DNA of 64,000 bases. It comes from Streptomyces sp. TRM68367. GTDB lineage: Bacteria > Actinomycetota > Actinomycetes > Streptomycetales > Streptomycetaceae. The notes under the pieces are model-generated. The model searched no databases and had not been told where the DNA came from. It saw nothing but the letters and a program-made list of their open reading frames with translations. The stretch lies in contig NZ_JACTVI010000020.1 of NCBI RefSeq assembly GCF_014495685.1, forward strand, positions 1 through 64,000, read 5' to 3'. The position numbers and the translations under genes were made by a program. Of the stretch, positions 9,875 to 17,421 are shown one piece after another. Numbering within the stretch: position 1 is the stretch's first letter; the number at the start of each line of letters is the position of its first letter.

Positions 9875-10135
9875 ATGAAACAGTGCACGCACGCCGACGC
9901 GCTGCCGCACCCGGAACCCGAACCGATCGGCAAGACCTGCCCGGAGTGTCTCGCCGAGGGATCGGATCCGGTGCAGCTGCGGCTGTGTCTCACCTGCGGT
10001 CACGTCGGCTGCTGCGACTCCTCGCCGCGACGGCACACGACGGAGCACCACAAGGAGACCGGCCATCCCGTCATGCGAACCTTCGAACCCGGCGAGAGCT
10101 GGCGCTGGTGCTTCGTCGACCACGTTCTCGTCTGA
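9875..10135 (+). CDS. UBP-type zinc-finger protein
   Basis: 86 aa, consisting only of a ZnF-UBP domain: CTH near the start, then CPEC, CLTCGHVGCC, and His residues in HTTEHHKETGHPVM. This is the pattern that binds three zinc ions and, in eukaryotes, the C-terminal di-glycine of ubiquitin. Its bacterial role is not established. Divergent from the Na+/H+ antiporter with a gap of about 60 bp, so the two probably share promoter DNA. Confidence 0.8.
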   Translation: MKQCTHADALPHPEPEPIGKTCPECLAEGSDPVQLRLCLTCGHVGCCDSSPRRHTTEHHKETGHPVMRTFEPGESWRWCFVDHVLV

Positions 10136-10407
10136 CCCACGCGCGCGTGGCGCGGCGACTCCGGTTCCGGACGGTTCGAGCGTCTGGCGCCTGGGTACGT
10201 CAAACCGGCGCGCTCTCCCCGATTGGGCCCGCAGACCCTCTAGCCACGGAGCGTATCCGCAGTTTTACTATGAGTGACAGTAAGGGGTTGGGGTCCCTGG
10301 GGACAGGAACGCTGAGAGCGCGATAGCGTCACCGCTGAACCACGTATCGCGTTACCCCGGGGGGCGACCCCCGGCCCTGAAATGCTTGTACCACCTTGGA
10401 GGTGAGG

Positions 10408-10821
10408 GTGTCCCAGATCTCAGGCGAGCCCGCGTCCCAGGACTTCGTGGAAGTCCGGCTGCCGGCCGCGGGTGCCTACCTGTCGGTGCTGCGTACGGCG
10501 ACTGCCGGCCTCGCGGCCCGTTTGGACTTCACCCTCGACGAGATCGAGGACCTGCGCATCGCGGTGGACGAGGCCTGCGCGATCCTGCTTCAGCAGGCCG
10601 TGCCCGGCTCGGTGCTCAGCTGCGTCTTCCGCCTCGTCGACGACTCACTCGAAGTCACCGTCTCGGCCCCGACCACGGACGGCCACGCCCCCTCGCGGGA
10701 CACCTTCGCCTGGACCGTGCTGTCCGCCCTCGCGGGCAAGGTCTCCTCCGCCGTGGACGAGGACAAAACCGTTTCGATCAGCCTCTACAAACAGCGCGGC
10801 GCGGGACCCGGGCCGGCGTGA
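10408..10821 (+). CDS. ushX: Anti-sigma factor for SigH (RsbW-like; UshX/PrsH type)
   Basis: About 137 aa, a GHKL-ATPase-fold anti-sigma factor: FTLDEIEDLRIAVDEACAILL contains the N-box-like segment of RsbW/SpoIIAB proteins. The start chosen is GTG 10408, five bases after GGAGG; TTG 10396 is also open. It overlaps the following sigma gene as GTGA, so the pair is translationally coupled. In S. coelicolor the equivalent pair is UshX(PrsH)-SigH. The name here comes from that synteny (antiporter/UBP side, then wblE and the kinase). Expected role: hold SigH inactive until osmotic or developmental signals act. Confidence 0.85.
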   Translation: MSQISGEPASQDFVEVRLPAAGAYLSVLRTATAGLAARLDFTLDEIEDLRIAVDEACAILLQQAVPGSVLSCVFRLVDDSLEVTVSAPTTDGHAPSRDTFAWTVLSALAGKVSSAVDEDKTVSISLYKQRGAGPGPA

Positions 10822-12029
10822 AGGACGGGGACGGGCCGGTGCGGGACGAAGAGCGCGGCACACGGGAGCTGCCGGACGGGGGTCCCCCCTGCCCGAACGG
10901 CGCGGAGAGCCCTGGCCAGGGCACCACGGTCGATCCGGGCGGATCCCGACGCACGGCGAACGGCGTCGACGGCATTCCCGAGCAGGCCCGGCCGCATCCG
11001 GAGGACGACTCGCCAGAGGCGGCCCTCCCGGGCGGCGGGCAGCGCGGCCGGGAGGGTGCCGTGCGGAGCGCGCCTCCGGACGGGCGGCACGGGGTACCTC
11101 CCGCCCCTGAGGGTCCGGCCAGTCACGCGCAGTCGCGAGTGGCGGAGGGGGCCAGGGCTCGGGGAAGGGCGACGGGCGGGACGATGAGCGAGCACGAGCG
11201 ACACGCCGAGGACGAGGCTTTGAGCGCGCAGAGCGTGCAGAGCGTGCAGAGCGTGCAGAGCACGCAGCACGACCCGCAGGACCGCAGCGGGGCGCGCGCC
11301 CTGTTCATCGAGCTGCGGAAGCTGAAGGACGGCAGCCCGGAGTACGCGGAGCTGCGCAACCAGCTGGTCCGGATGCACCTGCCGCTCGTCGAGCACCTCG
11401 CGCGCCGCTTCCGCAACCGCGGCGAGCCGCTGGACGACCTCACCCAGGTCGCGACCATCGGCCTGATCAAGTCGGTCGACCGCTTCGACCCGGACCGCGG
11501 CGTCGAGTTCTCGACGTACGCGACTCCTACGGTGGTCGGCGAGATCAAGCGGCACTTCCGCGACAAGGGCTGGGCGGTGCGCGTCCCGCGGCGGCTACAG
11601 GAGCTGCGGCTCGCCCTGACGACGGCCACGGCGGAGCTCTCCCAGCAGCACGGCCGCTCCCCCACCGTGCACGAGCTCGCCGAGAAACTGGCCATCTCGG
11701 AGGAGGAGGTCCTGGAGGGCCTGGAGTCCGCCAACGCGTACTCCACGCTGTCCCTGGACGTCCCCGACACGGACGACGAGTCCCCGGCGGTCGCCGACAC
11801 GCTCGGCGCCGAGGACGAGGCGCTGGAGGGCGTCGAGTACCGGGAGTCACTCAAACCGCTGCTGGAGGACCTGCCGCCGCGCGAGAAGCGGATCCTGCTG
11901 CTGCGCTTCTTCGGCAACATGACCCAGTCGCAGATCGCCCAGGAGGTCGGCATCTCCCAGATGCACGTCTCCCGCCTGCTGGCCCGCACCCTGGCCCAGC
12001 TCCGGGAGAGGCTCCTGGTGGAGGAGTAG
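10818..12029 (+). CDS. sigH: RNA polymerase sigma factor SigH (SigB/SigF family), with N-terminal extension
   Basis: Two starts are plausible. GTG 10818 overlaps the anti-sigma stop and gives 403 aa. ATG 11184 (GGCGGGACG just upstream) gives 281 aa with normal SigB-family architecture. Counted from 11184, region 2 is about residues 55-125 (LVRMHLPLVEHLARRF, DLTQVATIGLIKSVDRFD), region 3 follows, and region 4 is about 222-276 with helix-turn-helix MTQSQIAQEVGISQMHVSRL. The extra 122 residues of the long form are disordered, Gly/Pro/Glu-rich and lack known domains. S. coelicolor SigH is reported to be made in several sizes with N-terminal extensions, so both forms may be real. Directs osmotic-stress and differentiation promoters. 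Confidence 0.88.
   Translation: MKDGDGPVRDEERGTRELPDGGPPCPNGAESPGQGTTVDPGGSRRTANGVDGIPEQARPHPEDDSPEAALPGGGQRGREGAVRSAPPDGRHGVPPAPEGPASHAQSRVAEGARARGRATGGTMSEHERHAEDEALSAQSVQSVQSVQSTQHDPQDRSGARALFIELRKLKDGSPEYAELRNQLVRMHLPLVEHLARRFRNRGEPLDDLTQVATIGLIKSVDRFDPDRGVEFSTYATPTVVGEIKRHFRDKGWAVRVPRRLQELRLALTTATAELSQQHGRSPTVHELAEKLAISEEEVLEGLESANAYSTLSLDVPDTDDESPAVADTLGAEDEALEGVEYRESLKPLLEDLPPREKRILLLRFFGNMTQSQIAQEVGISQMHVSRLLARTLAQLRERLLVEE
11229..11264 (+). repeat. 9-bp tandem repeat inside sigH
   Basis: Three perfect CAGAGCGTG units plus a variant CAGAGCACG encode QSV QSV QSV QST near residue 16-27 of the short SigH form, ahead of region 2. The repeat unit is three codons, so copy-number change keeps frame. 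Confidence 0.85.
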
Positions 12030-12122
12030 CGCCCGGCGGTGCGCCGTCCGGCGCCACGGCTCGTACGGCCGGGACCGCGCTCGTACGACCGCACCCGCGC
12101 GCGTACGACCGCCCTCGCGCCC

Positions 12123-12578
12123 CTACGGCTCCTGCTTGCCGTCCTGCGCGCGGCCCGGCCCCCTGATCCCGAGGGCCTGGGTCGTCGCCGGGTTGACCAG
12201 CAGGACCAGCGCGGTGACCGCGACGACGGCGAGGGCGATGCCGGCCGGGATCGCCACGCTGTCGGCCTGGAGCAGGTTGTAGGCCACCGGCAGCGCCAGG
12301 AGCTGGGTGATGACGGCCGGGCCGCGGCTCCAGCTGCGCCGGCCGAGCAGCCCGCGGGCGGCGAGCAGCGGCAGCAGCGCGAGGACGATCACGGTCACCC
12401 CGCCGGTCACGGCCTGCTGCGGGTCGTCCGGGTCACCCGTGAAGCCGAGGACCAGCATCCAGACACCGCCGACGACGAGCGCGAGCCCCTCCAGGGCAGC
12501 GAGCGCCGCGGCATACGTCAGCCGCCGCGGGCGGGGGCCGGTGGTGTCCGGGGTGGTGGGAGTCTGCTCACTGCTCAC
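12123..12578 (-). CDS. Small integral membrane protein
   Basis: 151 aa from a GTG start. About four hydrophobic helices (residues about 22-48, 58-80, 86-106, 108-130) lie between a Thr/Pro-rich N-terminus and a charged C-terminal tail. No catalytic motif is visible. It belongs to a conserved Streptomyces membrane family that sits beside sigH. Function unknown. Converges on sigH with a gap of about 93 bp and is divergent from the lipid-kinase gene. Confidence 0.8.
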   Translation of the reverse strand: MSSEQTPTTPDTTGPRPRRLTYAAALAALEGLALVVGGVWMLVLGFTGDPDDPQQAVTGGVTVIVLALLPLLAARGLLGRRSWSRGPAVITQLLALPVAYNLLQADSVAIPAGIALAVVAVTALVLLVNPATTQALGIRGPGRAQDGKQEP

Positions 12579-12696
12579 GCCATGAAGAGTAGTCCTCGCC
12601 CCCGCGCGCGCCGGTGCCGAGGTTCACTCCCCGACCTCTTACCGGATCCCTACCTCGGTATGGGCCGGGTACCCCCCAGTAGGTACGCTGCCAGTC

Positions 12697-13665
12697 ATGC
12701 GTGCACTTCTCGTGGTCAATCCGGCGGCAACCACCACAAGTGCGCGCACGCGCGATGTCCTGATCCATGCGCTCGCGAGCGAGATGAAGCTGGAGGCGGT
12801 GACCACCGAGTACCGGGGGCACGCGCGTGACCTGGGCCGACAGGCGGCGGAGAGCGACGAAATCGACCTGGTGGTGGCCCTCGGCGGCGACGGCACGGTC
12901 AACGAGGTCGTCAACGGACTCCTGCACGCCGGCCCCGCCCCGGAGCACCTGCCCCGCCTCGCCATGGTCCCGGGCGGCTCCACCAACGTCTTCGCCCGGG
13001 CCCTGGGCCTGCCCAACCACCCCGTCGAGGCCACCGGCGCCCTGCTGGACGCGCTGCGCGAGGGCGGTGAGCGCACGATCGGCCTGGGGCTGACCTCGGG
13101 CACACCCGGCACCGAGGACGAGGGGGTCCCGTCCCGCTGGTTCACCTTCAACGCGGGTCTCGGCTTCGATGCGGGTGTGGTCGGCCGGGTGGAGCAGCAC
13201 CGCGAGCGGGGCAAGAGGTCCACGCACGCGCTGTACGTGCGTCAGGTGATGCGCCAGCTCTTCGGCGAGCCGAACCGCCGGCACGGCACGATCACTCTGG
13301 AGCGGCCCGGCGAGGAGCCGGTGACCGATCTGGTGCTGTCCATAGTCTCCAACACCTCTCCGTGGACGTTTCTGGGCAATCGCCCGATCTATGCGTCACC
13401 TAAGGCCTCGTTCGATACCGGCCTCGACGTGCTCGGTCTCAGCCGCCTGTCCACCGCCGCGGTTGCCCGGTATGGCACCCAGTTGCTCACTTCGTCCCCC
13501 GAGCGCGCTCCCCATGGCAGGCATGCCGTCTCATGGCACGATCTGACCGAGTTCACCTTGCATTCGAAGGCGCCCCTACCCCTCCAGATGGACGGTGACC
13601 ACCTGGGGCTGCGTACGAGCGTGACGTTCACAGGCGTACGCCGTGCACTGCGTGTGATTGTGTGA
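12697..13665 (+). CDS. Diacylglycerol/lipid kinase family protein
   Basis: 322 aa with the DAGK catalytic domain (PF00781 type): VVNPAA near the start, VVALGGDGTVNEVVNGL as nucleotide-binding GGDGT motif, and VPGGSTNVFARALG after it. The C-terminal beta-rich half contains QMDGDHLG, as in YegS/DgkB-like proteins. It should phosphorylate diacylglycerol or a related lipid at the membrane. Whether the substrate is DAG, a sphingoid-like lipid or a glycerol lipid cannot be told. Starts 19-25 bp after a GGGTACC/GTAGGTACG segment that could hold its promoter. Confidence 0.85.
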   Translation: MRALLVVNPAATTTSARTRDVLIHALASEMKLEAVTTEYRGHARDLGRQAAESDEIDLVVALGGDGTVNEVVNGLLHAGPAPEHLPRLAMVPGGSTNVFARALGLPNHPVEATGALLDALREGGERTIGLGLTSGTPGTEDEGVPSRWFTFNAGLGFDAGVVGRVEQHRERGKRSTHALYVRQVMRQLFGEPNRRHGTITLERPGEEPVTDLVLSIVSNTSPWTFLGNRPIYASPKASFDTGLDVLGLSRLSTAAVARYGTQLLTSSPERAPHGRHAVSWHDLTEFTLHSKAPLPLQMDGDHLGLRTSVTFTGVRRALRVIV

Positions 13666-13984
13666 GCAGAAGGGGCTAAAGTCCTTTCACTCGAACGTTT
13701 AGGCCAGGATCCACCCCATGGAAGTACGGCTGTGACCTAGTCGACACCGAAGAATCAAAAAAAACTTTCCGGAAGGGGTTGTATCCGCCGCTGAGGTTTG
13801 CGAGTCTCTACGTGGCGATCGGGACGGCCCGCACCATCGGCCTCCACAGATCACCGGAACCCCTCTTCAAACCACAGGACCACGCCAGGGAACCTGGCGG
13901 TCGGCCCTTCACTTGTTGAGGGATTCGTGAAAGCGTTCACATTCACAAGCACCCTGCACGTAATACCACGGAGAGGTAGCAGCC
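13666..13984 (+). promoter_or_regulatory. wblE upstream region with a palindromic site
   Basis: 319 bp without an ORF. It contains GTGAA-AGCG-TTCAC at 13927-13940, a perfect 5+5 inverted repeat about 45 bp before the wblE start and followed by another ATTCAC. Also an A-run (about 13758-13764) and the segment GTTTGCGAGTCTCTACGTGG (13795-13814). The palindrome is a candidate operator; the binding protein is unknown. Confidence 0.45.
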
Positions 13985-14242
13985 ATGGACTGGCGTCACA
14001 ACGCCGTTTGCCGCGAGGAAGACCCCGAGCTCTTCTTCCCCATCGGCAACACCGGTCCTGCGCTGCTGCAGATCGAGGAAGCCAAGGCCGTCTGCCGTCG
14101 CTGCCCGGTGATCGAGCAGTGTCTGCAGTGGGCGCTTGAGTCCGGCCAGGACTCCGGCGTCTGGGGTGGTCTCAGCGAGGACGAGCGCCGCGCCATGAAG
14201 CGCCGCGCCGCCCGCAACCGGGCCCGTCAGGCCTCCGCCTGA
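13985..14242 (+). CDS. wblE: WhiB-family iron-sulfur transcription factor WblE
   Basis: 85 aa. Four cysteines, Cys9, Cys37, Cys40 and Cys46, match the WhiB [4Fe-4S] ligand pattern C-Xn-CxxC-X5-C. The turn GVWGG is at 58-62 and the basic DNA-binding tail is RRAMKRRAARNRARQ. WhiB proteins bind region 4 of the principal sigma factor and act as redox or NO-sensitive regulators. The assignment to WblE comes from length and position between the lipid kinase and a PdtaS-like kinase. Ribosome site GAGAGG lies about 8 nt before ATG. Followed by a strong terminator. Confidence 0.9.
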   Translation: MDWRHNAVCREEDPELFFPIGNTGPALLQIEEAKAVCRRCPVIEQCLQWALESGQDSGVWGGLSEDERRAMKRRAARNRARQASA

Positions 14243-14368
14243 CACCCGCCCCGCGACAACAGCCTGAGCTTGGCGGCGCGTACGGCGCGTACGCATCTCC
14301 CGCCCCCGAGCCGCAGCGCGCAGTTCCCCCCGATGCGCTTCGCATGAGCAGAGCAGCAACGAGCACTG

Positions 14369-14397
14369 GCCTCGGACCATATGGTCCGAGGCTTTTT
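14369..14397. terminator. Strong intrinsic terminator between wblE and the kinase
   Basis: GCCTCGGACCATATGGTCCGAGGC (14369-14392) is a 24-nt perfect palindrome, followed by CTTTTT. It can serve wblE and, in reverse, the converging kinase. Confidence 0.85.
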
Positions 14398-14413
14398 GCT
14401 ATGGTCAGGGCTC

Positions 14414-15898
14414 TCAGCTTTCCTGCTTTTGCGACCGCACCGGGATGTCCAGGATCACCCTGGTCCCCCGCTCCGGCGCCGGCACCATGTCGAAGGTGCC
14501 ACCCAACTCGCCCTCCACCAGGGTCCGTACGATCTGCAGGCCCAGGTTGCCCGCGGTCTGCGGGTCGAAGCCCCCGGGCAGGCCCACGCCGTCGTCCTGG
14601 ACGGTGACCAGCAGGCGTGCCTGCTTCGACGTACCGCCGCGGACCGCCGAGACCTCGACCGTGCCGGTGTCGCCCTCGCGGAAGCCGTGCTCCAGGGCGT
14701 TCTGCAGGATCTCGGTCAGCACCATCGACAGCGGGGTGGCGACCTCGGCGTCCAGGATGCCGAAGCGGCCGGTGCGCCGACCGATGACCTTGCCCGGCGA
14801 GATCTCGGCGACCATCGCGAGGACCCGGTCGGCGATCTCGTCGAACTCCACGCGCTCGTCCAGGTTCTGGGACAGCGTCTCGTGCACGATCGCGATCGAC
14901 CCGACGCGCCGTACCGCCTCCTCGAGGGCCTCGCGACCGCGGTCGGACTCGATGCGCCGGGCCTGGAGGCGCAGCAGGGCCGCCACCGTCTGGAGGTTGT
15001 TCTTCACTCGGTGGTGGATCTCCCGGATGGTCGCATCCTTGGTGATCAACTCGCGTTCGCGACGACGCAGTTCGGTCACGTCGCGGAGCAGGACCAGCGA
15101 ACCGATGCGCGTGCCCTTGGGCTTGAGCGGGATCGCCCGGAACTGGATGACCCCGTCGCGGGACTCGATCTCGAACTCGCGGGGCGCCCAGCCGCTGGCA
15201 ACCTTGGCCAGGGCCTCGTCCACCGGCCCGTGGGTGGGAGCGAGTTCGGCGGTGGTCCTGCCCAGGTGGTGGCCGACGAGGTCGGCGGCGAGGCCGAGGC
15301 GGTGAAAGGCGGACAGGGCGTTCGGGGAGGCGTACTGGACGATACCGTCGGCATCCAGCCGGATCAGGCCGTCGCCGACGCGGGGCGAGGCGTCCATGTC
15401 GACCTGCTGGTTCGCGAACGGGAAGGCGCCGGCCGCGATCATCTGCGCGAGGTCCGAGGCGCTCTGCAGGTAGGTGAGCTCCAGGCGGCTCGGGGTGCGC
15501 ACGGTGAGGAGATTGGTGTTGCGGGCGATGACGCCGAGGACGCGCCCTTCACACCGTACGGGGATCGACTCGACCCGGACGGGGACCTCTTCGCGCCACT
15601 CCGGGTCCCCTTCGCGCACGATCCGGCCCTCGTCGAGGGCGGCGTCCAGCATGGGGCGGCGGCCGCGCGGGACGAGGTGGCCGACCATGTCGTCCTGGTA
15701 CGAGGTCGGGCCGGTGTTGGGCCGCATCTGGGCCACGGAGACGTACCTGGTGCCGTCGCGGGTGGGGACCCACAGGACGAGGTCCGCGAAGGAGAGGTCG
15801 GAGAGCAGCTGCCACTCCGAGACCAGCAGGTGGAGCCACTCGAGATCGGTGTCGTCGAGAGCGGTGTGCTGGCGTACGAGTTCGTTCATGGAGGGCAC
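14414..15898 (-). CDS. pdtaS: Sensor histidine kinase, PdtaS-like (GAF-PAS-HisKA_2)
   Basis: 494 aa from GTG 15898 (VPSMNELVRQ); ATG 15889 is equally possible and neither has a clear ribosome site. Order: N-terminal GAF-like domain (about 1-150), PAS domain (about 175-285), HisKA_2 dimerisation helix with phospho-acceptor His in EIHHRVKNNLQTVAALLRLQARR, then HATPase_c with NALEHGF and DDGVGLPGGFD. No membrane segment, so a soluble kinase. Its mycobacterial relative phosphorylates PdtaR, an ANTAR RNA-binding regulator. The partner is not in the window. An in-frame extension to 16021 is rejected because it lacks coding character. Confidence 0.87.
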   Translation of the reverse strand: MPSMNELVRQHTALDDTDLEWLHLLVSEWQLLSDLSFADLVLWVPTRDGTRYVSVAQMRPNTGPTSYQDDMVGHLVPRGRRPMLDAALDEGRIVREGDPEWREEVPVRVESIPVRCEGRVLGVIARNTNLLTVRTPSRLELTYLQSASDLAQMIAAGAFPFANQQVDMDASPRVGDGLIRLDADGIVQYASPNALSAFHRLGLAADLVGHHLGRTTAELAPTHGPVDEALAKVASGWAPREFEIESRDGVIQFRAIPLKPKGTRIGSLVLLRDVTELRRRERELITKDATIREIHHRVKNNLQTVAALLRLQARRIESDRGREALEEAVRRVGSIAIVHETLSQNLDERVEFDEIADRVLAMVAEISPGKVIGRRTGRFGILDAEVATPLSMVLTEILQNALEHGFREGDTGTVEVSAVRGGTSKQARLLVTVQDDGVGLPGGFDPQTAGNLGLQIVRTLVEGELGGTFDMVPAPERGTRVILDIPVRSQKQES

Positions 15899-16261
15899 GA
15901 GTGGAGCGTACCTGCACGTTTGGACCTCACCTGAAAACGGCCGGTGCGCGCTCCGAAACACCCGCGGGCCGCGGCGCCTGGGAGGGACCCTCAACCCTCC
16001 CGGCACCGCAGCCCGGAGCAATATCGGCCGTGGGGTGTGCGGTCCCGGTCGGCCGAAGGTGAGGAGCCGGGGCAGTCAGGGCAGAGAGCTCCGGTTCCTC
16101 GGTCCGCCTTCCTGTGCGGGGAAGACGGAAGCTTGTGCGCGCCTCTCATGGCTCTGTCCACACATTGTGGACTAGACCACTAGGTGTGTCCATGCGTTGG
16201 AGACTGTTCGTTGTTGTCAATTTATCGAACTAGTCGGACGCCCTAACATCCACCATGCAGC
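15899..16261. other. Kinase upstream region
   Basis: 363 bp without a convincing gene. From about 16180 to 16260 it is much more AT-rich than the surroundings (for example TTGTTGTCAATTTATCG). It contains a DasR-type site at 16166-16181. No transcription start is obvious. Confidence 0.45.
16166..16181. promoter_or_regulatory. dre-like DasR operator, orphan
   Basis: TGTGGACTAGACCACT contains the core TGGACTAGACCA, identical to the core before dasR (20556-20567) and one base from the palindromic DasR core TGGTCTAGACCA. No intact gene lies immediately downstream on the right: a truncated TetR gene ends at 16262. To the left the kinase starts about 270 bp away. Confidence 0.6.
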
Positions 16262-16740
16262 CTAACGTGTGTGGGTTCCTGTGCGGGGCCAGATCGCCAT
16301 GGCAATTTCCGCGAGCGCCTCCAGTTCATCCCGGCTCGCCCCGTCGCGTGCCTGTTGTGACATGCCCTGGATGACGGCCCAGGCGTGCCGGGCCAGGGCG
16401 GTGGCGTCGGCGTCCGGGGGAAGCAGGCCGGCGGCGATGTCGGCCGCTATACGGCTCTCGAACGCGGTGAGATTGGCCTTGCGCCGCTCCCGGCAGATCT
16501 CCTCGACCTCGGCGGTCGAGCAGTTGACGGCCGCGTGGAGGACGAGACACCCGTGCGGGTGGTCGGCGTCGGTGTACACGACGGCGGCCTCGCGCAGCGT
16601 GCGCTCGACGGCCGCCCGGGCGGTGGGCTCCTCGGCTAGCGCGCGTCCGCCGAAGGAGCCGTACTTCGCGTCGTACTCGCGCACGACCTCCTCGAAGAGC
16701 GACCGCTTGTCGCCGAAGGCGGCGTACAGGCTCGGGGCGC
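16262..16740 (-). pseudogene. TetR-family regulator lacking its N-terminus
   Basis: The reading frame from about 16740 down to 16262 encodes SLYAAFGDKRSLFEEVVREY, the end of a TetR helix-turn-helix (recognition helix and following turn), then the usual ligand-binding domain ending AIWPRTGTHTR. The first roughly 45 residues, including the start codon and most of the DNA-binding domain, are missing. At 16740 the sequence switches directly into an oppositely oriented dehydrogenase fragment. The original was probably a divergent TetR/SDR pair whose 5' ends were deleted together. It cannot make a functional repressor. Confidence 0.85.
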
Positions 16741-17040
16741 TGGTCGCCGTGCACTACAGCAGCAACGAGGCGGTGGCGAAGGAGACGGTCGCCGCGATAG
16801 AGGCGGCGGGCGGCGGTGCCTTCGCGATCCGCGCGGAGCTGGGCGTGCCGGGTGACGCCATCGTGGGTGGGTCCCGGCTTCGTCGACACCGATCTGACGA
16901 GCGCGGCGCTCGCCGACCCCGCCATACGCGCGCACGCCGAGGGTGTCTCGGTCCTCAAGCGCGTCGGCACGACGTCCGACGTGGCGGACATCGTGGCGTT
17001 CCCGGCGTCACCCGACTCCCGCTGGGTCACGGGTCAGCAC
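16736..17040 (+). pseudogene. Short-chain dehydrogenase, two fused fragments
   Basis: Two pieces of one classical SDR. Bases about 16736-16860 encode ALVAVHYSSNEA and AAGGGAFAIRAEL, the beta2-beta3 part after the lost GxxxGxG motif. Bases about 16865-17040 encode PGFVDTDL, then VADIVAFPASPDSRWVTGQHV, the C-terminal part. The catalytic Ser-Tyr-Lys region between them is deleted, with a frame change at about 16860-16870, and there is no start codon. The 3' end is cut at about 17040, where it meets an SIS-protein fragment on the other strand. Confidence 0.85.
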
Positions 17041-17118
17041 GTCGGGCTGCTCGGTCATCTCGCGGGCCATGATCCGGCCCGGGACGTCGCTGCGGGGGTC
17101 CGGTGCGGTGGCGGTCAT
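17029..17118 (-). pseudogene. SIS-domain sugar isomerase/aminotransferase, N-terminal fragment
   Basis: From ATG 17118 (GGAGGA six bases upstream) the frame reads MTATAPDPRSDVPGRIMARE then MTEQPDVL, the typical start of GlmS-like SIS proteins (GRIMAxEMxEQPxVL). After about 29 codons it is replaced by the SDR fragment. Promoter and ribosome site survive, the rest is gone. It is divergent from nagB, and the dre site at 17357 lies between the two, fitting an amino-sugar role of the lost gene. Confidence 0.7.
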
Positions 17119-17421
17119 ACGGGTTCCTCCCGGGTGGTGCTCGACGTGGGCTCACGGCGCGCCCGGTCGGGCCGGGCGGTGCCGGGAGGCGCTTGGCCTG
17201 GTGTCGCGTCTGCGTTGCTGTGCCTGGTTGTCATCGCTGTGCCAGTGGTCGCGGCGGCTCCCATTCCACTCCCCGGTTCGAAGCACGCCTGTGCTGGGGG
17301 AGGTCGGGTGGCCGGCGGGGCTGGGAACTCTGGGAGACGTGGCACGGCTCTGTTAGATTGGTCTAAACCACATCCCCTCCCGGGTGCCAGTTGAGTCCCC
17401 TTTCAGATCGGCAGGCCCAGC
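17119..17421. promoter_or_regulatory. Divergent control region between the SIS remnant and nagB
   Basis: 303 bp without a gene. It holds the nagB dre site (17357-17372). No clear -35/-10 pair was recognised. The segment 17225-17290 is C/G-mixed and less biased than coding DNA. Confidence 0.5.
17357..17372. promoter_or_regulatory. dre site (DasR operator) of nagB
   Basis: ATTGGTCTAAACCACA, with core TGGTCTAAACCA, differs by one base from the palindromic DasR core. It lies 50 bp before the nagB start codon. nagB is an established DasR target in S. coelicolor. Confidence 0.8.

Noticed and set aside
14414..16021. Kinase start at 16021.
   Set aside because: The first 40 residues of that frame (Arg/Pro-rich) lack family similarity; homologues begin at VPSMN or MNELV.
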